Positions 8,025-16,684 of a DNA stretch of 64,000 bases are shown here, in pieces. The position numbers and the translations under genes were made by a program. The notes under the pieces were generated by a model. That model saw only the letters and a list, made by a program, of their open reading frames with translations. It searched no databases and was not told where the DNA came from. This DNA comes from Paeniglutamicibacter quisquiliarum (GTDB taxonomy: Bacteria > Actinomycetota > Actinomycetes > Actinomycetales > Micrococcaceae), in contig NZ_JAHRED010000001.1 in NCBI RefSeq assembly GCF_019084045.1, positions 434,001 through 498,000 of the forward strand. Direction: 5' to 3'. Numbering within the stretch: position 1 is the first letter of the stretch; each line of letters opens with the position of its first letter.

Positions 8025-9362
8025 TCAGGAGACGGTGGCGGCAACGGGTTGCGCCGTGCGGGCCTGGCGCTTGAGCGAGTGCCCCAGGGCCAGGATGCAC
8101 AGGGCGGATGCGGCCAGCGGGGCGGCGAAGAGCACGAAGATGTTCTCCGGCTTCCAGCCTCCGGACAGCAGGTAGCCGACCAGGATCGGGGCAACGATGG
8201 AAACCAAGCGGCCCAGGCCAATCATCCAGCCGACACCGGTTGCCCGGGCACGGGCGCTGTAGATCTCGGGGGAGACCGTGTAGAAGCCGGCGATGCCCGC
8301 GGTGGTGAGCATTCCCAGGAAGAGGGCGAGCACCATGGCCAAGGTGATCTGGCTGAAGAGCATGGAGAAGACGATGTAGGCGGCGGCCGATCCGAGAAGC
8401 GCGATGACCAGCAGCGGGCGTGCGCGGTAGCGGACGGCCAGGGCGCTGAAGACGAAGCAGCCCAGGATGCCGCCGGCGTTGGCGATGGTTCCGGTGGTGA
8501 CGCCTGCCGAGTTGTCGCCGGTGACGCCGGCAATGATCTTAGGGGTCCAGGTGTTGGCGAAGTAGTAGGCGGCCACAAGGCAGCCGTAGCCGGCCCAGAG
8601 CATGAAGGTGCGGAAGCGGATCGGGCCGGTGAGGATCTCACGGATCGCCGACTGTTCCTTGCCGGTGGCCGTGGAGGCAGGCAGGGTGTCGAGCGCGGGG
8701 CGCCCGATCTTGGCAAGGATGTTGTTCACGCGACCGAGTGCGCCTGCCGGGCGGCGGGTGAACAGGTAGTCGAGGGATTCAGGCAGCCAGACCCAGGAAA
8801 CGACGAGCATGATGATGGTCAGGACCGCGCCCACGGCGAAAAGGGACTGCCAGCCGAGGCTGGGGATCAACGGTCCGGCCACGATGCCGCCGATGGTGGC
8901 GCCGATCGGGTAGCCGGCGGTGTAGATTCCCATGATCGAGCCGCGGCGCTTGTCCGAAGAGTATTCGGAGACCAGGACGTTGAGGTTGGCCATCATGCCG
9001 CCGACACCCAGGCCGGTGACGATCCGGAAGACCAGGAGCTGGGTGGCATCGGTGGCGAAGACCGAGGCAACCATGCCGATGCTGATGACCACCAGCGAGA
9101 TCAACGTGAGGCGGCGGCGACCAATCTTGTCGGCGAGCGGAGTCAGGAAGATGGAACCGGCAGCCATGCCGAACAGGCTTGCGCTCAGCAGGAATCCGAG
9201 GGCGGCCGGTGCGATGCCCCACTCGCGGGAAAGTACCGGCGCGGCGTAGGCCATGGCGGCCACGTCGAACCCATCGATGAGAATCAAGGTCAAGGCGATG
9301 ACGACGGCCATCACCTGGAACCGGCTCATGGCCGAACTGCGTATTTCCGCGAGAGTTTCCAT
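8025..9362 (-). CDS. MFS transporter, aromatic acid:H+ symporter (AAHS) type
   Basis: A 445-residue, 12-segment MFS protein. It starts MSRFQVMAVVIALTLILIDG and shows the AAHS landmark DGFDVAAMAYAAP in helix 1, the loop 2-3 motif PLADKIGRRRLTLIS, and GLGVGGMMANLNVLVSEY in helix 4. Relatives (PcaK, BenK, MhpT) import aromatic or other carboxylates with protons. ATG 9362 has AGGAAG 5 nt upstream; a longer frame reaches across the divergent promoter region and is rejected. It is the first gene of the leftward operon with the amidohydrolase and acetoacetate-CoA ligase. Confidence 0.88.
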   Translation of the reverse strand: METLAEIRSSAMSRFQVMAVVIALTLILIDGFDVAAMAYAAPVLSREWGIAPAALGFLLSASLFGMAAGSIFLTPLADKIGRRRLTLISLVVISIGMVASVFATDATQLLVFRIVTGLGVGGMMANLNVLVSEYSSDKRRGSIMGIYTAGYPIGATIGGIVAGPLIPSLGWQSLFAVGAVLTIIMLVVSWVWLPESLDYLFTRRPAGALGRVNNILAKIGRPALDTLPASTATGKEQSAIREILTGPIRFRTFMLWAGYGCLVAAYYFANTWTPKIIAGVTGDNSAGVTTGTIANAGGILGCFVFSALAVRYRARPLLVIALLGSAAAYIVFSMLFSQITLAMVLALFLGMLTTAGIAGFYTVSPEIYSARARATGVGWMIGLGRLVSIVAPILVGYLLSGGWKPENIFVLFAAPLAASALCILALGHSLKRQARTAQPVAATVS

Positions 9363-9696
9363 GGGGGCTTCCTGGTTGGGTGAGAGGGAATCGGGGGGAA
9401 CGCCGCCCGACAGTGTGAGCTTAGTCATGAAATCGAAGCTCATCCACATTTTGAACGCAGATTCCTTATTGCGGAATCGCGGTTCTAACAGGAATCGCCA
9501 AATTGCCGTAATTTTAGGCTTTTCAGGTGGATTTGGGCATTTGTTCGAGCGGAAAGTAGTTGACGAGTCGTTCCGTATGAAGGAATTCTTGACCGAGGAT
9601 GAGGGGCGGGCGGGCTTGCGCCGGGGAGTGGCGAGGGTTGCGCCTCGGCCACTTCCGATGCAGGCGTGCCGGCCGGTGTCGTGGGATGCTTGAGCC
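9363..9696. promoter_or_regulatory. Divergent control region with two TTCC-N7-GGAA operators
   Basis: A 334-bp gene-free region between the AAHS operon (leftward) and the IclR gene (rightward), AT-richer than its surroundings. Two palindromes share one pattern: GATTCCTTATTGCGGAATC (9460-9478) and TTCCGTATGAAGGAA (9571-9585). A -35-like TTGACG (9560-9565) lies inside an AGTTGACGAG block that recurs upstream of the SDR gene, and the second palindrome falls in its spacer toward the IclR gene. This is the layout of an autoregulated IclR repressor or activator region. Confidence 0.6.
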
Positions 9697-10533
9697 ATGA
9701 CCAACTCCACGCCCGATGCGGCCGCGGGCGACGTCGAGTCCTGGACCGATGGCGTGGCCCACCCGCCCATCGAGTCCGTTGACCGCGCGCTGCAGCTGGC
9801 GCTCATGCTCCGCTTCGGCGGTGCCCTGACGGTCACCGAGGCCGCTGCGCGACTCGGGGTGGCGGTCTCCACGGCACACCGCCTGCTGGCGGCCCTTTCC
9901 TATCGGGGGTTTGCGAGTCAGGACCGGGAGCGGCGCTATGTTGCGGGACCTGTTCTTGCCGCCCAGGCGGTCGGGGCCATAGCCCGAAGTTCACTGCGCG
10001 ACCTGGCTCGCCCTGCGCTTGAGCGGCTCCATGTCCGGCTCCATGAAAGTGTGGGCTTCATGGTGCTGGAAATGGGTTCAGTTCGTTTCCTGGACGGCAT
10101 AGATGAAATGGAGCAAAACCTGCGGGTGGTGATTCGCATCGGCGACAAGCTGCCGGCATTTGAATCGGCCGGGGGCAAGGCCATGCTGGCGCAACTGCGA
10201 AATGACGACCTGGCCGCCGTTGCATCCGCTTCGGGGGCTCCGGTGCCGCTGGATGAGCGGGCCGGGGCGGAAGGCGGATCGCTCGCAACGTTGAAGCGGC
10301 ATCTGGCCGTGGTTCGCCGCAACGGCTACGGGGTGAATCTGGAGGAAACGTCGCCGGGCATCTGCGGAGTGGGTGTTGCGATCCCCACGACAGGACAGCC
10401 ACTCGGGGCCTTTACGACTGTTCTGCCCACTGCCCGCTTCCATCGGGACGAGCTCAAGGGCTACGTCGATGCCCTCGTCCAGGCGGCGGAAGAGACCGGT
10501 CGTCGCATCGCGGATCTGACGCGCGCGCTCTGA
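9697..10533 (+). CDS. IclR-family transcriptional regulator of the acetoacetate-CoA ligase cluster
   Basis: A 278-residue IclR protein. About 25 unstructured residues precede the winged helix (about 26-85: PIESVDRALQLALMLRFGG, then GVAVSTAHRLLAALSYRG). The effector domain (about 105-270) contains SAGGKAMLAQL and NGYGVNLEETSPGICGVGVA. It is divergent from the transporter-amidohydrolase-ligase operon and upstream of the SDR-transporter pair; both flanking control regions carry the TTCC-N7-GGAA palindrome, so it is the probable regulator of both and of itself. It resembles the IclR protein at 4167, which suggests an old duplication. Confidence 0.9.
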   Translation: MTNSTPDAAAGDVESWTDGVAHPPIESVDRALQLALMLRFGGALTVTEAAARLGVAVSTAHRLLAALSYRGFASQDRERRYVAGPVLAAQAVGAIARSSLRDLARPALERLHVRLHESVGFMVLEMGSVRFLDGIDEMEQNLRVVIRIGDKLPAFESAGGKAMLAQLRNDDLAAVASASGAPVPLDERAGAEGGSLATLKRHLAVVRRNGYGVNLEETSPGICGVGVAIPTTGQPLGAFTTVLPTARFHRDELKGYVDALVQAAEETGRRIADLTRAL

Positions 10534-10936
10534 GGCCGGAGCGTCCCTGGCAGGGCATCGATCCGCGATCCGTGTGACCAAGGGAATGTTGTGTTCGGCT
10601 TTCCTCTGGACGGAAAAGTTGACGAGAATTCCCGACCAGAATCCCTGATTGCATGTATTTGCATATAATTTCTACGAGGGTGAGAACTCGACATTCCGGC
10701 AGTGGGAAAACCGTAATATCGGTGTGATCAGCGCCGTTGACGCTCGGTTCGGGCGAGCCTACTGTATGAAATGCATCAACACCGGAAGCGGAATTCCTTT
10801 CCGCACCGTGAGAAGCAAACAAGCACGGACCGTCACCCGCCGGACCACCTGGCCCGAGAGTCCCGGCCCTCACCGTACATAGGAATGCGAACCGAAGCCG
10901 TGGGAACCACGGCGTCGTGTAGAAGGAGTCGAAATC
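10534..10936 (+). promoter_or_regulatory. SDR-operon promoter with a TATAAT box flanked by two TTCC-N7-GGAA operators
   Basis: A 403-bp gene-free region. A perfect -10 box TATAAT is at 10664-10669 with no good -35, as in regulated promoters. Palindrome copies lie upstream (TTCC-TCTGGAC-GGAA, 10601-10615) and downstream of the inferred start (TTCC-GGCAGTG-GGAA, 10694-10708), a layout that would allow looping. AGTTGACGAG near 10618-10627 repeats a block from the IclR promoter. The leader to the SDR start at 10937 is long (about 260 nt); I see no further structure in it. Confidence 0.55.
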
Positions 10937-11695
10937 ATGTCACAGCGTGTACTCATCACCGCCGGAGCCGGCGGAATCGGACTGGCCATCGCCAAGGCAT
11001 TCGTTGCCAACGGTGCCCGCGTCCACATCGCCGACGTCAACGCCGAGGCCGTCGCGGCCATCGTCGCGGAAAACGAAAACATCACCGGATCGGTGGGCGA
11101 CATCAGCAAGTCCGAGGATCTTGATGTGCTCTTCAAGGACGTTGAGGAACAGCTCGGCGGACTGGACGTGCTGATCAACAACGCCGGCATCGCCGGTGCC
11201 ACCGCACCCGCCTCCGACTACCCCGTCGACACCTGGGCCGCGGTCGTGAACATCAACCTCACCGGCACCCTCATGGTCACCCAGCGCGCCATCCCGCTGC
11301 TGAAGGAATCGGACGCGGGATCCATCCTCGTGATGTCCTCGCTCGCTGGCCGCTTCGGCTACCCGAACCGCATCGCCTATTCCACCACCAAGTGGGGACT
11401 CGTCGGCTTCACCAAGACGCTCGCCCTGGAACTGGGTGAAGACGGCATCACCGCCAACACCATCCACCCCGGTGCCGTCGACGGCCCGCGCATGGGCAGC
11501 GTGCTGGCCGGTCGCGCCGAGGTCAACGGCACCACCATCGAGGAAGAAACCAACAAGGCGCTGGACAACCAGTCGATCCGCAAGTTCATCGACCCCAACG
11601 ACATCGCCCAACTGGCCCTTTTCCTGGCCGGCCCACACGCCCGCACCATCTCGGGACAGATGTTCCCGATCGACGGCGACTCGAAGCACACCTAA
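10937..11695 (+). CDS. SDR-family NAD(P)-dependent oxidoreductase
   Basis: A 252-residue classical short-chain dehydrogenase. The Rossmann glycine motif is TAGAGGIG (8-15). Asp33 at the end of beta-2 favours NAD over NADP. The structural NNAG is at 81-84, and the catalytic set is Ser135, Tyr148 and Lys152 in YSTTK. The substrate loop after PGAVDGPRMGSV is long. The ATG has AGAAGGAG about 8 nt upstream. It is followed 34 nt later by a transporter of the same regulon. The likely role is oxidation of a hydroxy-acid intermediate to the keto acid on the way to acetoacetate, for example a 3-hydroxybutyrate-like substrate; this is inferred from context only. Confidence 0.87.
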   Translation: MSQRVLITAGAGGIGLAIAKAFVANGARVHIADVNAEAVAAIVAENENITGSVGDISKSEDLDVLFKDVEEQLGGLDVLINNAGIAGATAPASDYPVDTWAAVVNINLTGTLMVTQRAIPLLKESDAGSILVMSSLAGRFGYPNRIAYSTTKWGLVGFTKTLALELGEDGITANTIHPGAVDGPRMGSVLAGRAEVNGTTIEEETNKALDNQSIRKFIDPNDIAQLALFLAGPHARTISGQMFPIDGDSKHT

Positions 11696-11729
11696 AAAGC
11701 GAAACCCCTAGCTGAATCGAAGACCGGAC

Positions 11730-13019
11730 ATGTCCACCACGAGTTACACTTCCGGCGGAAACCTGACACAGGCCGACGCGGGCAACCCCCGCGTCGGCCT
11801 CTGGAGGGGCCGCATCCCTATCATCGTTGGCCTGCTCCTCTTGGGCATCGGCCTGCGCTACGCGGTCACCGGGCTCTCGCCGCTGCTGACCACCGTCACC
11901 GGCGAACTGGGCATCGGCACCGCCGGCGCCACCTTCATCGGCATGCTTCCCACGCTGAGCTTCGGCATCGGCGGCTTCCTGGCCCCGGTCATCGTGCGCA
12001 GGATCGGGCTCGAGGCAACCGCCCTGGTTGCCGTGATCCTGGCCGCCGCCGGAACGCTGGTGCGTCCCTTCAGCGACAGCCCCGCGATGTTCATGGCGCT
12101 GACGTTCGTTGCCCTGCTGGGCATGGGCTTCGGCAACGTGGCGGGTGCCCCGTTGGTCAAGAAGCACTTCCCCGACCGCCAGGCCTCCATGGTCACCGTG
12201 TTTGCCCTGCTCATGCAGGCCGGGGCGACGCTGCCTGCCATGACGGCGCTGCCGCTGGCCAATGCCGGCGGCTGGCAGCTCTCGCTCGCCTCCTGGGGCG
12301 TGCTCTCACTGGTGGCCGTCCTGCCCTGGACGCTGGTGCTGCTCAAGGAGCGCCGCAGCGGTGCTCCCGCCGCCCAGGCCGCCACGGCAGGCGCCGCGGC
12401 CGGATCGAACCTTTCACTGGGCCGGCTGGTCGCCAGCCCCGTCGCGGTCGGCACCGCGCTGTTCTACGCGATGGCGTCGCTGAACATCTACGCCATGCTG
12501 GCCTGGCTGCCCACGATCATGCAGCAGGGCTTCGGGCTGGACAAGGGAGCGGCAGCGACCGCGTTCTCCATCTACACGTTCATGACCCTGCCGATGGCCG
12601 TGATCACCCCGCTGATCGCCAACAAGATGCGCAACCCCGCGATCCTCGCGGTCGTCCTGGCCGCGGCCGGCCCGCTGGGCTACCTGCTCATGGTCCTGGG
12701 CATCGGCCCGCTCTGGCTCGCCGCACTGGTGGCAGGCCTGGCGGGAGGCGCCTTCCCGCTGGCCATCGCGATGTTCAACCTGCGCAGCCGCACCACGGCG
12801 GGGTCCGCGGCCATGGCGGGCTTCGCCATGGGCGTCGGCTACCTCTTCGGCACCCTCGGCCCGTTGCTGGGCGGCTGGCTGTTCTCCACCACCGGCGGCT
12901 GGACCGTCCCGCTGTGGGTGTACGTGGCAACGTTCATCCCGATGGCCCTGGGAGGAATGATGATGGCCCGCACCGGACGCTACGTCGAGGACACGGCAGG
13001 GACCGCCGCCAAGGCGTAA
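11730..13019 (+). CDS. MFS transporter, CynX/NimT (cyanate-type) family
   Basis: A 429-residue, 12-segment MFS protein starting with a short polar tail and then GRIPIIVGLLLLGIGLRYAV. The pattern LRYAVTGLSPLL followed by GTAGATFIGMLPTLSFGIGG is typical of the CynX/NimT group, whose members move small anions and organic acids. The C-terminal half has MRNPAILAVVLAAAGPLGY and a glycine-rich helix ending FGTLGPLLGGWLF. It follows the SDR gene by 34 nt, so it is probably in the same transcript. A second transporter in one regulon suggests two substrates, or import and export. Confidence 0.83.
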   Translation: MSTTSYTSGGNLTQADAGNPRVGLWRGRIPIIVGLLLLGIGLRYAVTGLSPLLTTVTGELGIGTAGATFIGMLPTLSFGIGGFLAPVIVRRIGLEATALVAVILAAAGTLVRPFSDSPAMFMALTFVALLGMGFGNVAGAPLVKKHFPDRQASMVTVFALLMQAGATLPAMTALPLANAGGWQLSLASWGVLSLVAVLPWTLVLLKERRSGAPAAQAATAGAAAGSNLSLGRLVASPVAVGTALFYAMASLNIYAMLAWLPTIMQQGFGLDKGAAATAFSIYTFMTLPMAVITPLIANKMRNPAILAVVLAAAGPLGYLLMVLGIGPLWLAALVAGLAGGAFPLAIAMFNLRSRTTAGSAAMAGFAMGVGYLFGTLGPLLGGWLFSTTGGWTVPLWVYVATFIPMALGGMMMARTGRYVEDTAGTAAKA

Positions 13020-13061
13020 TCCCCGCCGCTCGCGGCGGCACGACCCACCATCAGGGAATGT

Positions 13062-13090
13062 GAAAGGCCCGGTCAGCGACCGGGCCTTTC
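13062..13090 (+). terminator. Rho-independent terminator after the transporter gene
   Basis: A perfect 13-bp stem (13062-13074 with 13078-13090, GAAAGGCCCGGTC and its inverse) with a 3-nt AGC loop and T-rich right arm. It ends the SDR-transporter transcript. Confidence 0.85.
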
Positions 13091-13191
13091 GCGCGCCATG
13101 CGGCGCAAGCCGTCCGGGCCAGGGCAACCGTCATTCCAAGGCATGACATTTTGCACTTCTGCCCCCGGCGCGCGCCGAGCAGACTTGGAAC

Positions 13192-14154
13192 ATGAAAACC
13201 ACGACCGCACGGCAATCGGCATCGTCAGGGGCGGCGCAGCCCCACGCCACGGCCCTGGAACTGCAGGGCGTGCGCAAGTCCTTCCACACCCACGAGGGCA
13301 GGTTCGAGGCCGTCGCGGGAATCGACCTGCGCGTGGGCACCGGTGAGATCGTGGCGTTCCTGGGCCCGAACGGCGCAGGCAAGACCACCACCATCGACAT
13401 GATGCTCGGACTGACCGCGCCCACCTCGGGCACCATCTCCGTGTTCGGCAAGGCCCCGCGCGAGGCCATCGAGGCGGGAGAGATCTCGGCGGTCCTGCAG
13501 ACCGGCGGGCTGCTGCGCGACCTCACGGTGCGCGAGACCGTCACCGCGATCGCCGCGCTGCACGGGGCAAGGGACCGCATCGACACCGTCATGGAGCGCA
13601 CCGACATCCTCTCCCTGGCCAAGCGCAAGGTCTCCAAGTGCTCGGGCGGCGAGCAGCAGCGGCTCAAGTTCGCCCTGGCCCTGCTGCCGGATCCGCGCCT
13701 GCTGATCCTCGACGAGCCCACCGCGGGGATGGATGTCTCGGCGCGCCGCTCCTTCTGGGACACCATGCGCCAGGACGCACTGGCCGGGCGCACCGTCCTG
13801 TTCGCCACCCACTACCTGGAAGAGGCCCAGGACTTCGCCGAACGCACCGTGCTCATCGGGGCCGGGCGGGTGCTGGCCGACGGTCCCACCGCGCAGCTGC
13901 GCGAGATGACCGGGGGACGCGTGGTCGGCGCAACGCTGCCGAGAGGTCGTCCCACGGAACCCGCGGTGGCTGCCCTGCAGGCCCTCGAGCGTGTCGCCGC
14001 GGTGCAGCTGAACGGGAACCGGGTCACGGTGACCGGCCCCGATTCCGACGCGGCGGCGCGGATGCTGCTGAACGAGCTGGGCGCCACCGACCTGGAAATC
14101 ACCTCCCCGACCCTCGAGGCGGCCTTCATGGCACTGACCGGAGAAGACTCATGA
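13192..14154 (+). CDS. ABC transporter ATP-binding protein (ABC-2 exporter, drug/antibiotic type)
   Basis: A 320-residue ATPase. Walker A is GPNGAGKTTT (about 63-72), the Q-loop is VLQTGGLLRDLTV, the signature is CSGGEQQR and Walker B is LLILDEPTAGMD. The C-terminal extension of about 90 residues after the H-loop (FATHYLEEAQ) is typical of DrrA/CcmA-like exporter ATPases. It overlaps the permease gene by 4 nt (ATGA) and heads a five-step chain of overlapping genes: ATPase, permease, histidine kinase, response regulator. This is the arrangement of a self-monitoring drug or envelope-stress exporter such as BceAB- or DesK-linked systems. Confidence 0.9.
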   Translation: MKTTTARQSASSGAAQPHATALELQGVRKSFHTHEGRFEAVAGIDLRVGTGEIVAFLGPNGAGKTTTIDMMLGLTAPTSGTISVFGKAPREAIEAGEISAVLQTGGLLRDLTVRETVTAIAALHGARDRIDTVMERTDILSLAKRKVSKCSGGEQQRLKFALALLPDPRLLILDEPTAGMDVSARRSFWDTMRQDALAGRTVLFATHYLEEAQDFAERTVLIGAGRVLADGPTAQLREMTGGRVVGATLPRGRPTEPAVAALQALERVAAVQLNGNRVTVTGPDSDAAARMLLNELGATDLEITSPTLEAAFMALTGEDS

Positions 14155-14906
14155 ACCCGACCTATGTACGCATCGAACTTTTCCGCCAATCCCGGGACGT
14201 CGGGAACCTGATGTTCACGGTGCTGATGCCCGTGGTCATGTACCTGCTCTTCGGGAACATGTTCGGCGGCGGCGGGGAACCCGCCGGCAACGGGAACGTG
14301 AAGTTCTACGTCATGTCCTCGATGGCGGCCTACGGCGCGGCGCTTGCCACCACCTCGATTGCCGGGACGGCCTCCACCGAGGCAATGCTGGGATGGGGGC
14401 GACAGATCGCCCTGACACGCATCAAACCCTCGGGTTTCGTCGCCTCCAAGCTCGCCGTGGCCATGATCGTTGCCACCGGCTGTGCCGGGTTGGTCTTCGC
14501 CGTCGGGGCGGGCACCGGTGCGCGGGCCGATGCACCCTGGGTCTGGACCGCCAGCTTCCTGCTAACCGTGCTCGGATGCGGGATCTTCGCCCTCTACGGG
14601 ATGGGCATCGGCATGGCCTTCAAGTCGGAGACTGCGCTGGGGGTGGCAAGCGGCGGCATGGTGTTCTTCGCCTTCTTCGGCAACGTCTTCATGCCGCTGA
14701 GCGGGACCATGCTGGAGATCGCCCGCTTCACCCCCATGTACGGCTACGCGGGGCTGGTGCGCTACCCGTTGACCGAGGGATTCGGCGCCGGCGAGGGGGC
14801 TGGCACGGATTCGCCGGGCCTGCTTGTCGCTAACCTAGTGGCATGGACCCTTCTCTTCGCGCTGTTCGCCCTCTGGGCGGTTCGCCGGTCCCGGGCGCGG
14901 CGGTGA
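14151..14906 (+). CDS. ABC-2 type permease
   Basis: A 251-residue membrane protein with about six hydrophobic segments, starting MNPTYVRIELFRQSRDVGN and ending in the basic tail RRSRARR. The layout fits the ABC-2 membrane family: a cytoplasmic N-terminal helix, a large loop after segment 1 (MFGGGGEPAGNG), and a FMPLSGTMLEIARFTPMYG segment that is often seen near the last re-entrant helix. The ATG overlaps the ATPase stop by 4 nt; the stop in turn overlaps the GTG of the kinase gene (GTGA). It forms the channel of the exporter; the substrate is unknown. Confidence 0.88.
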   Translation: MNPTYVRIELFRQSRDVGNLMFTVLMPVVMYLLFGNMFGGGGEPAGNGNVKFYVMSSMAAYGAALATTSIAGTASTEAMLGWGRQIALTRIKPSGFVASKLAVAMIVATGCAGLVFAVGAGTGARADAPWVWTASFLLTVLGCGIFALYGMGIGMAFKSETALGVASGGMVFFAFFGNVFMPLSGTMLEIARFTPMYGYAGLVRYPLTEGFGAGEGAGTDSPGLLVANLVAWTLLFALFALWAVRRSRARR

Positions 14907-15994
14907 GCGCGGATCCCGGGGAGCCGGACGCCTTCTGGTCCCGCTTCGGCTGGCTGCTGGCAGCGGTCTGGGTCGTCTTCCTCATCTTCCCGGTCCTTTC
15001 CATCGCCGAGTCCACGCTCCCGCTGCCGGCGCGCGTGGTTGGCTACGGGTTGGTGGCGGCCTTCGCCGCCGTTTACCTGTGGGGCTTTTTCACCTACAGC
15101 TCGGAGCTCGGGGTCAGCGTCAGCGGCCACGCCCGCGCCTGGATCCCCTTCGGTGCCCTGTTGGCGATCACCGCTGCCACCCTTCCGCTCCTCGGGGCCG
15201 ATGCCATCAGCTTCGGCCCGTTCCTGATCAGCTTCGCCGCCTACCTGCTCTCTGTGCGCAGCATGTGGATCGTCAACGCCGCGGTGCTTGCCGCCGCCCT
15301 CTCGGTCGCCATTCCCGCCGGGCTGGGCGACTACGTCTTCCTGCTCGGTCTGCTGGTGGTGCTCATCGTCGTCAACGCGGTCAACACCACGCTGATCCGG
15401 CGCAGCATCGCGGACGACGACTTGCGCCTTGACTACGCCCTGTTGGCCGAACAGGAGCGGATGGCCCGGGACGTGCACGACGTGCTGGGCCACTCGCTCA
15501 CCGCGATCGGGCTGAAGGCCGAGCTCGCCGAGCGGCTGCTGGATTCCGACATGGAGGCGGCCCGCGCCGAGCTGCGGCAGATCCGCGCGCTGAACACCGA
15601 GGCGCTGGAGTCCATCCGCGCCACTGTCGGCGGTCTGCGCCGCACCAGCCTGGCACAGGAACTCGCCTCCGTTCGTGCAGCCCTCGACGACGCGCGGATC
15701 AGGGCGGTGCTGACCGGCAACGCGCAGGAGATCGACCCGGTTCGTTCCACCGCCCTGTCCTGGATCCTGCGCGAGGCAGCCACCAACGTGCTGCGCCACG
15801 CGCACGCCACCACCTGCTGGATCCACATCGCCCCGGGGGTGCTGGGCATCGAGGACGACGGGGATTCACTGGCGGGAAGCGCCGAGGGACACGGCATCCG
15901 CGGGATGCGGGAGCGGGCGCGGCTGGCCGGGGCGCACTGCGAGATCGGGGCATCGGCACACGGGGGAACCAGGGTCGCGGTGAGCTGGGCATGA
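14903..15994 (+). CDS. Sensor histidine kinase, DesK/NarX-type (HisKA_3)
   Basis: A 363-residue membrane kinase. Five or six transmembrane helices fill about residues 12-165 with no sizeable outer sensor domain. A coiled linker follows, then the HisKA_3 box ERMARDVHDVLGHSLTAIG with the phospho-acceptor His192. The compact ATPase domain has REAATNVLRHAHATTC (N box) and GIEDDGDSL plus GHGIRGMRERARLAG (G boxes). The GTG at 14903 overlaps the permease stop by 4 nt and is chosen; an ATG at 14843 would overlap the permease by 64 nt. Sensors of this intramembrane kind often monitor lipid or antibiotic stress through their partner ABC exporter. Confidence 0.87.
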   Translation: MSADPGEPDAFWSRFGWLLAAVWVVFLIFPVLSIAESTLPLPARVVGYGLVAAFAAVYLWGFFTYSSELGVSVSGHARAWIPFGALLAITAATLPLLGADAISFGPFLISFAAYLLSVRSMWIVNAAVLAAALSVAIPAGLGDYVFLLGLLVVLIVVNAVNTTLIRRSIADDDLRLDYALLAEQERMARDVHDVLGHSLTAIGLKAELAERLLDSDMEAARAELRQIRALNTEALESIRATVGGLRRTSLAQELASVRAALDDARIRAVLTGNAQEIDPVRSTALSWILREAATNVLRHAHATTCWIHIAPGVLGIEDDGDSLAGSAEGHGIRGMRERARLAGAHCEIGASAHGGTRVAVSWA

Positions 15995-16626
15995 GCGCTC
16001 CGGAACCGGCCGGAGCCGCCCCCATCCGGGTGTTGCTGGCGGATGACCAGGCACTGGTGCGCGGGGCGCTTGCCGCCCTGCTCAACCTCGAACCCGACAT
16101 CGAGGTCGTGGCCCAGGCCGGGGACGGCGCGCAAGTGGTGGCGCTCGCCGAGGAACATCGGGTGGACGTTGCCCTGCTGGATATCCAGATGCCCGTGGTG
16201 GACGGGCTCGTGGCCGCCGGCCTGCTGCGGGCGCGGCTGCCGCGGTGCAAGGTGCTGATGGTGACGACCTTCGACCGTCCCGGATACCTGCGTGCCGCCC
16301 TCGAGGCCGGTGCCAGCGGCTTCCTGGTCAAGGACACCCCGTCGGCCGAGCTCGCCGCGGCGGTGCGCCGCGTGCATTCCGGTCACCGGGTGGTTGACCC
16401 GTCGCTGGCGGCCCGGTCGCTGCTGCACGGGGCCAACCCGCTGACCGAGCGCGAGCGCGAGGTCCTGGCCCTGGCCCGGTCCGGAACGCCGGTGGCGCAG
16501 ATCGCCGCGGCGCTTCACCTGGGTGCCGGCACCGTGCGCAACCACCTCTCCAGCGCCATCGGCAAGACCGGGGCCGCCAACCGCATCGAGGCCGCGCACC
16601 TGGCCAGCGAACAGGGCTGGATCTAG
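15991..16626 (+). CDS. NarL/FixJ-type response regulator
   Basis: A 211-residue two-domain regulator. The receiver domain (about 12-130) has the acidic pocket LLADDQ, the phospho-acceptor Asp64 in ALLDIQMP, the conserved Thr in MVTTFD and Lys in FLVKDTP. The C-terminal LuxR-type HTH (about 150-205) reads LTEREREVLALARSGTPVAQ, then HLGAGTVRNHLSSAIGKTGA. The ATG overlaps the kinase stop by 4 nt. It presumably activates the ABC exporter operon, although the operon promoter region (13091-13191) is short and shows no obvious operator. Confidence 0.92.
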   Translation: MSAPEPAGAAPIRVLLADDQALVRGALAALLNLEPDIEVVAQAGDGAQVVALAEEHRVDVALLDIQMPVVDGLVAAGLLRARLPRCKVLMVTTFDRPGYLRAALEAGASGFLVKDTPSAELAAAVRRVHSGHRVVDPSLAARSLLHGANPLTEREREVLALARSGTPVAQIAAALHLGAGTVRNHLSSAIGKTGAANRIEAAHLASEQGWI

Positions 16627-16637
16627 CCGATGTCACA

Positions 16638-16662
16638 CCCGCGGGGGAAACCCCCGTGCGGG
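16638..16662 (+). terminator. Hairpin after the response-regulator gene
   Basis: GGGGG-AAA-CCCCC (16643-16655) extends, with a 2-nt bulge, to pairing of 16638-16642 with 16658-16662. No T-run follows, but it is the only terminator candidate between this gene and the DtxR-family gene. Confidence 0.5.
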
Positions 16663-16671
16663 CGTCCTCTG

Positions 16672-16677
16672 TAGACT
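16672..16677 (+). promoter_or_regulatory. -10 box of a probable leaderless transcript (DtxR-family gene)
   Basis: TAGACT ends 7 nt before the ATG at 16685, and there is no ribosome site in between. This is the actinobacterial leaderless arrangement in which transcription starts at the A of the ATG. Confidence 0.5.
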
Positions 16678-16684
16678 CGTAGAC

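Noticed and set aside
10649-10882. 77-residue frame upstream of the SDR
   Set aside because: It lies over the promoter with TATAAT and an operator; no ribosome site.
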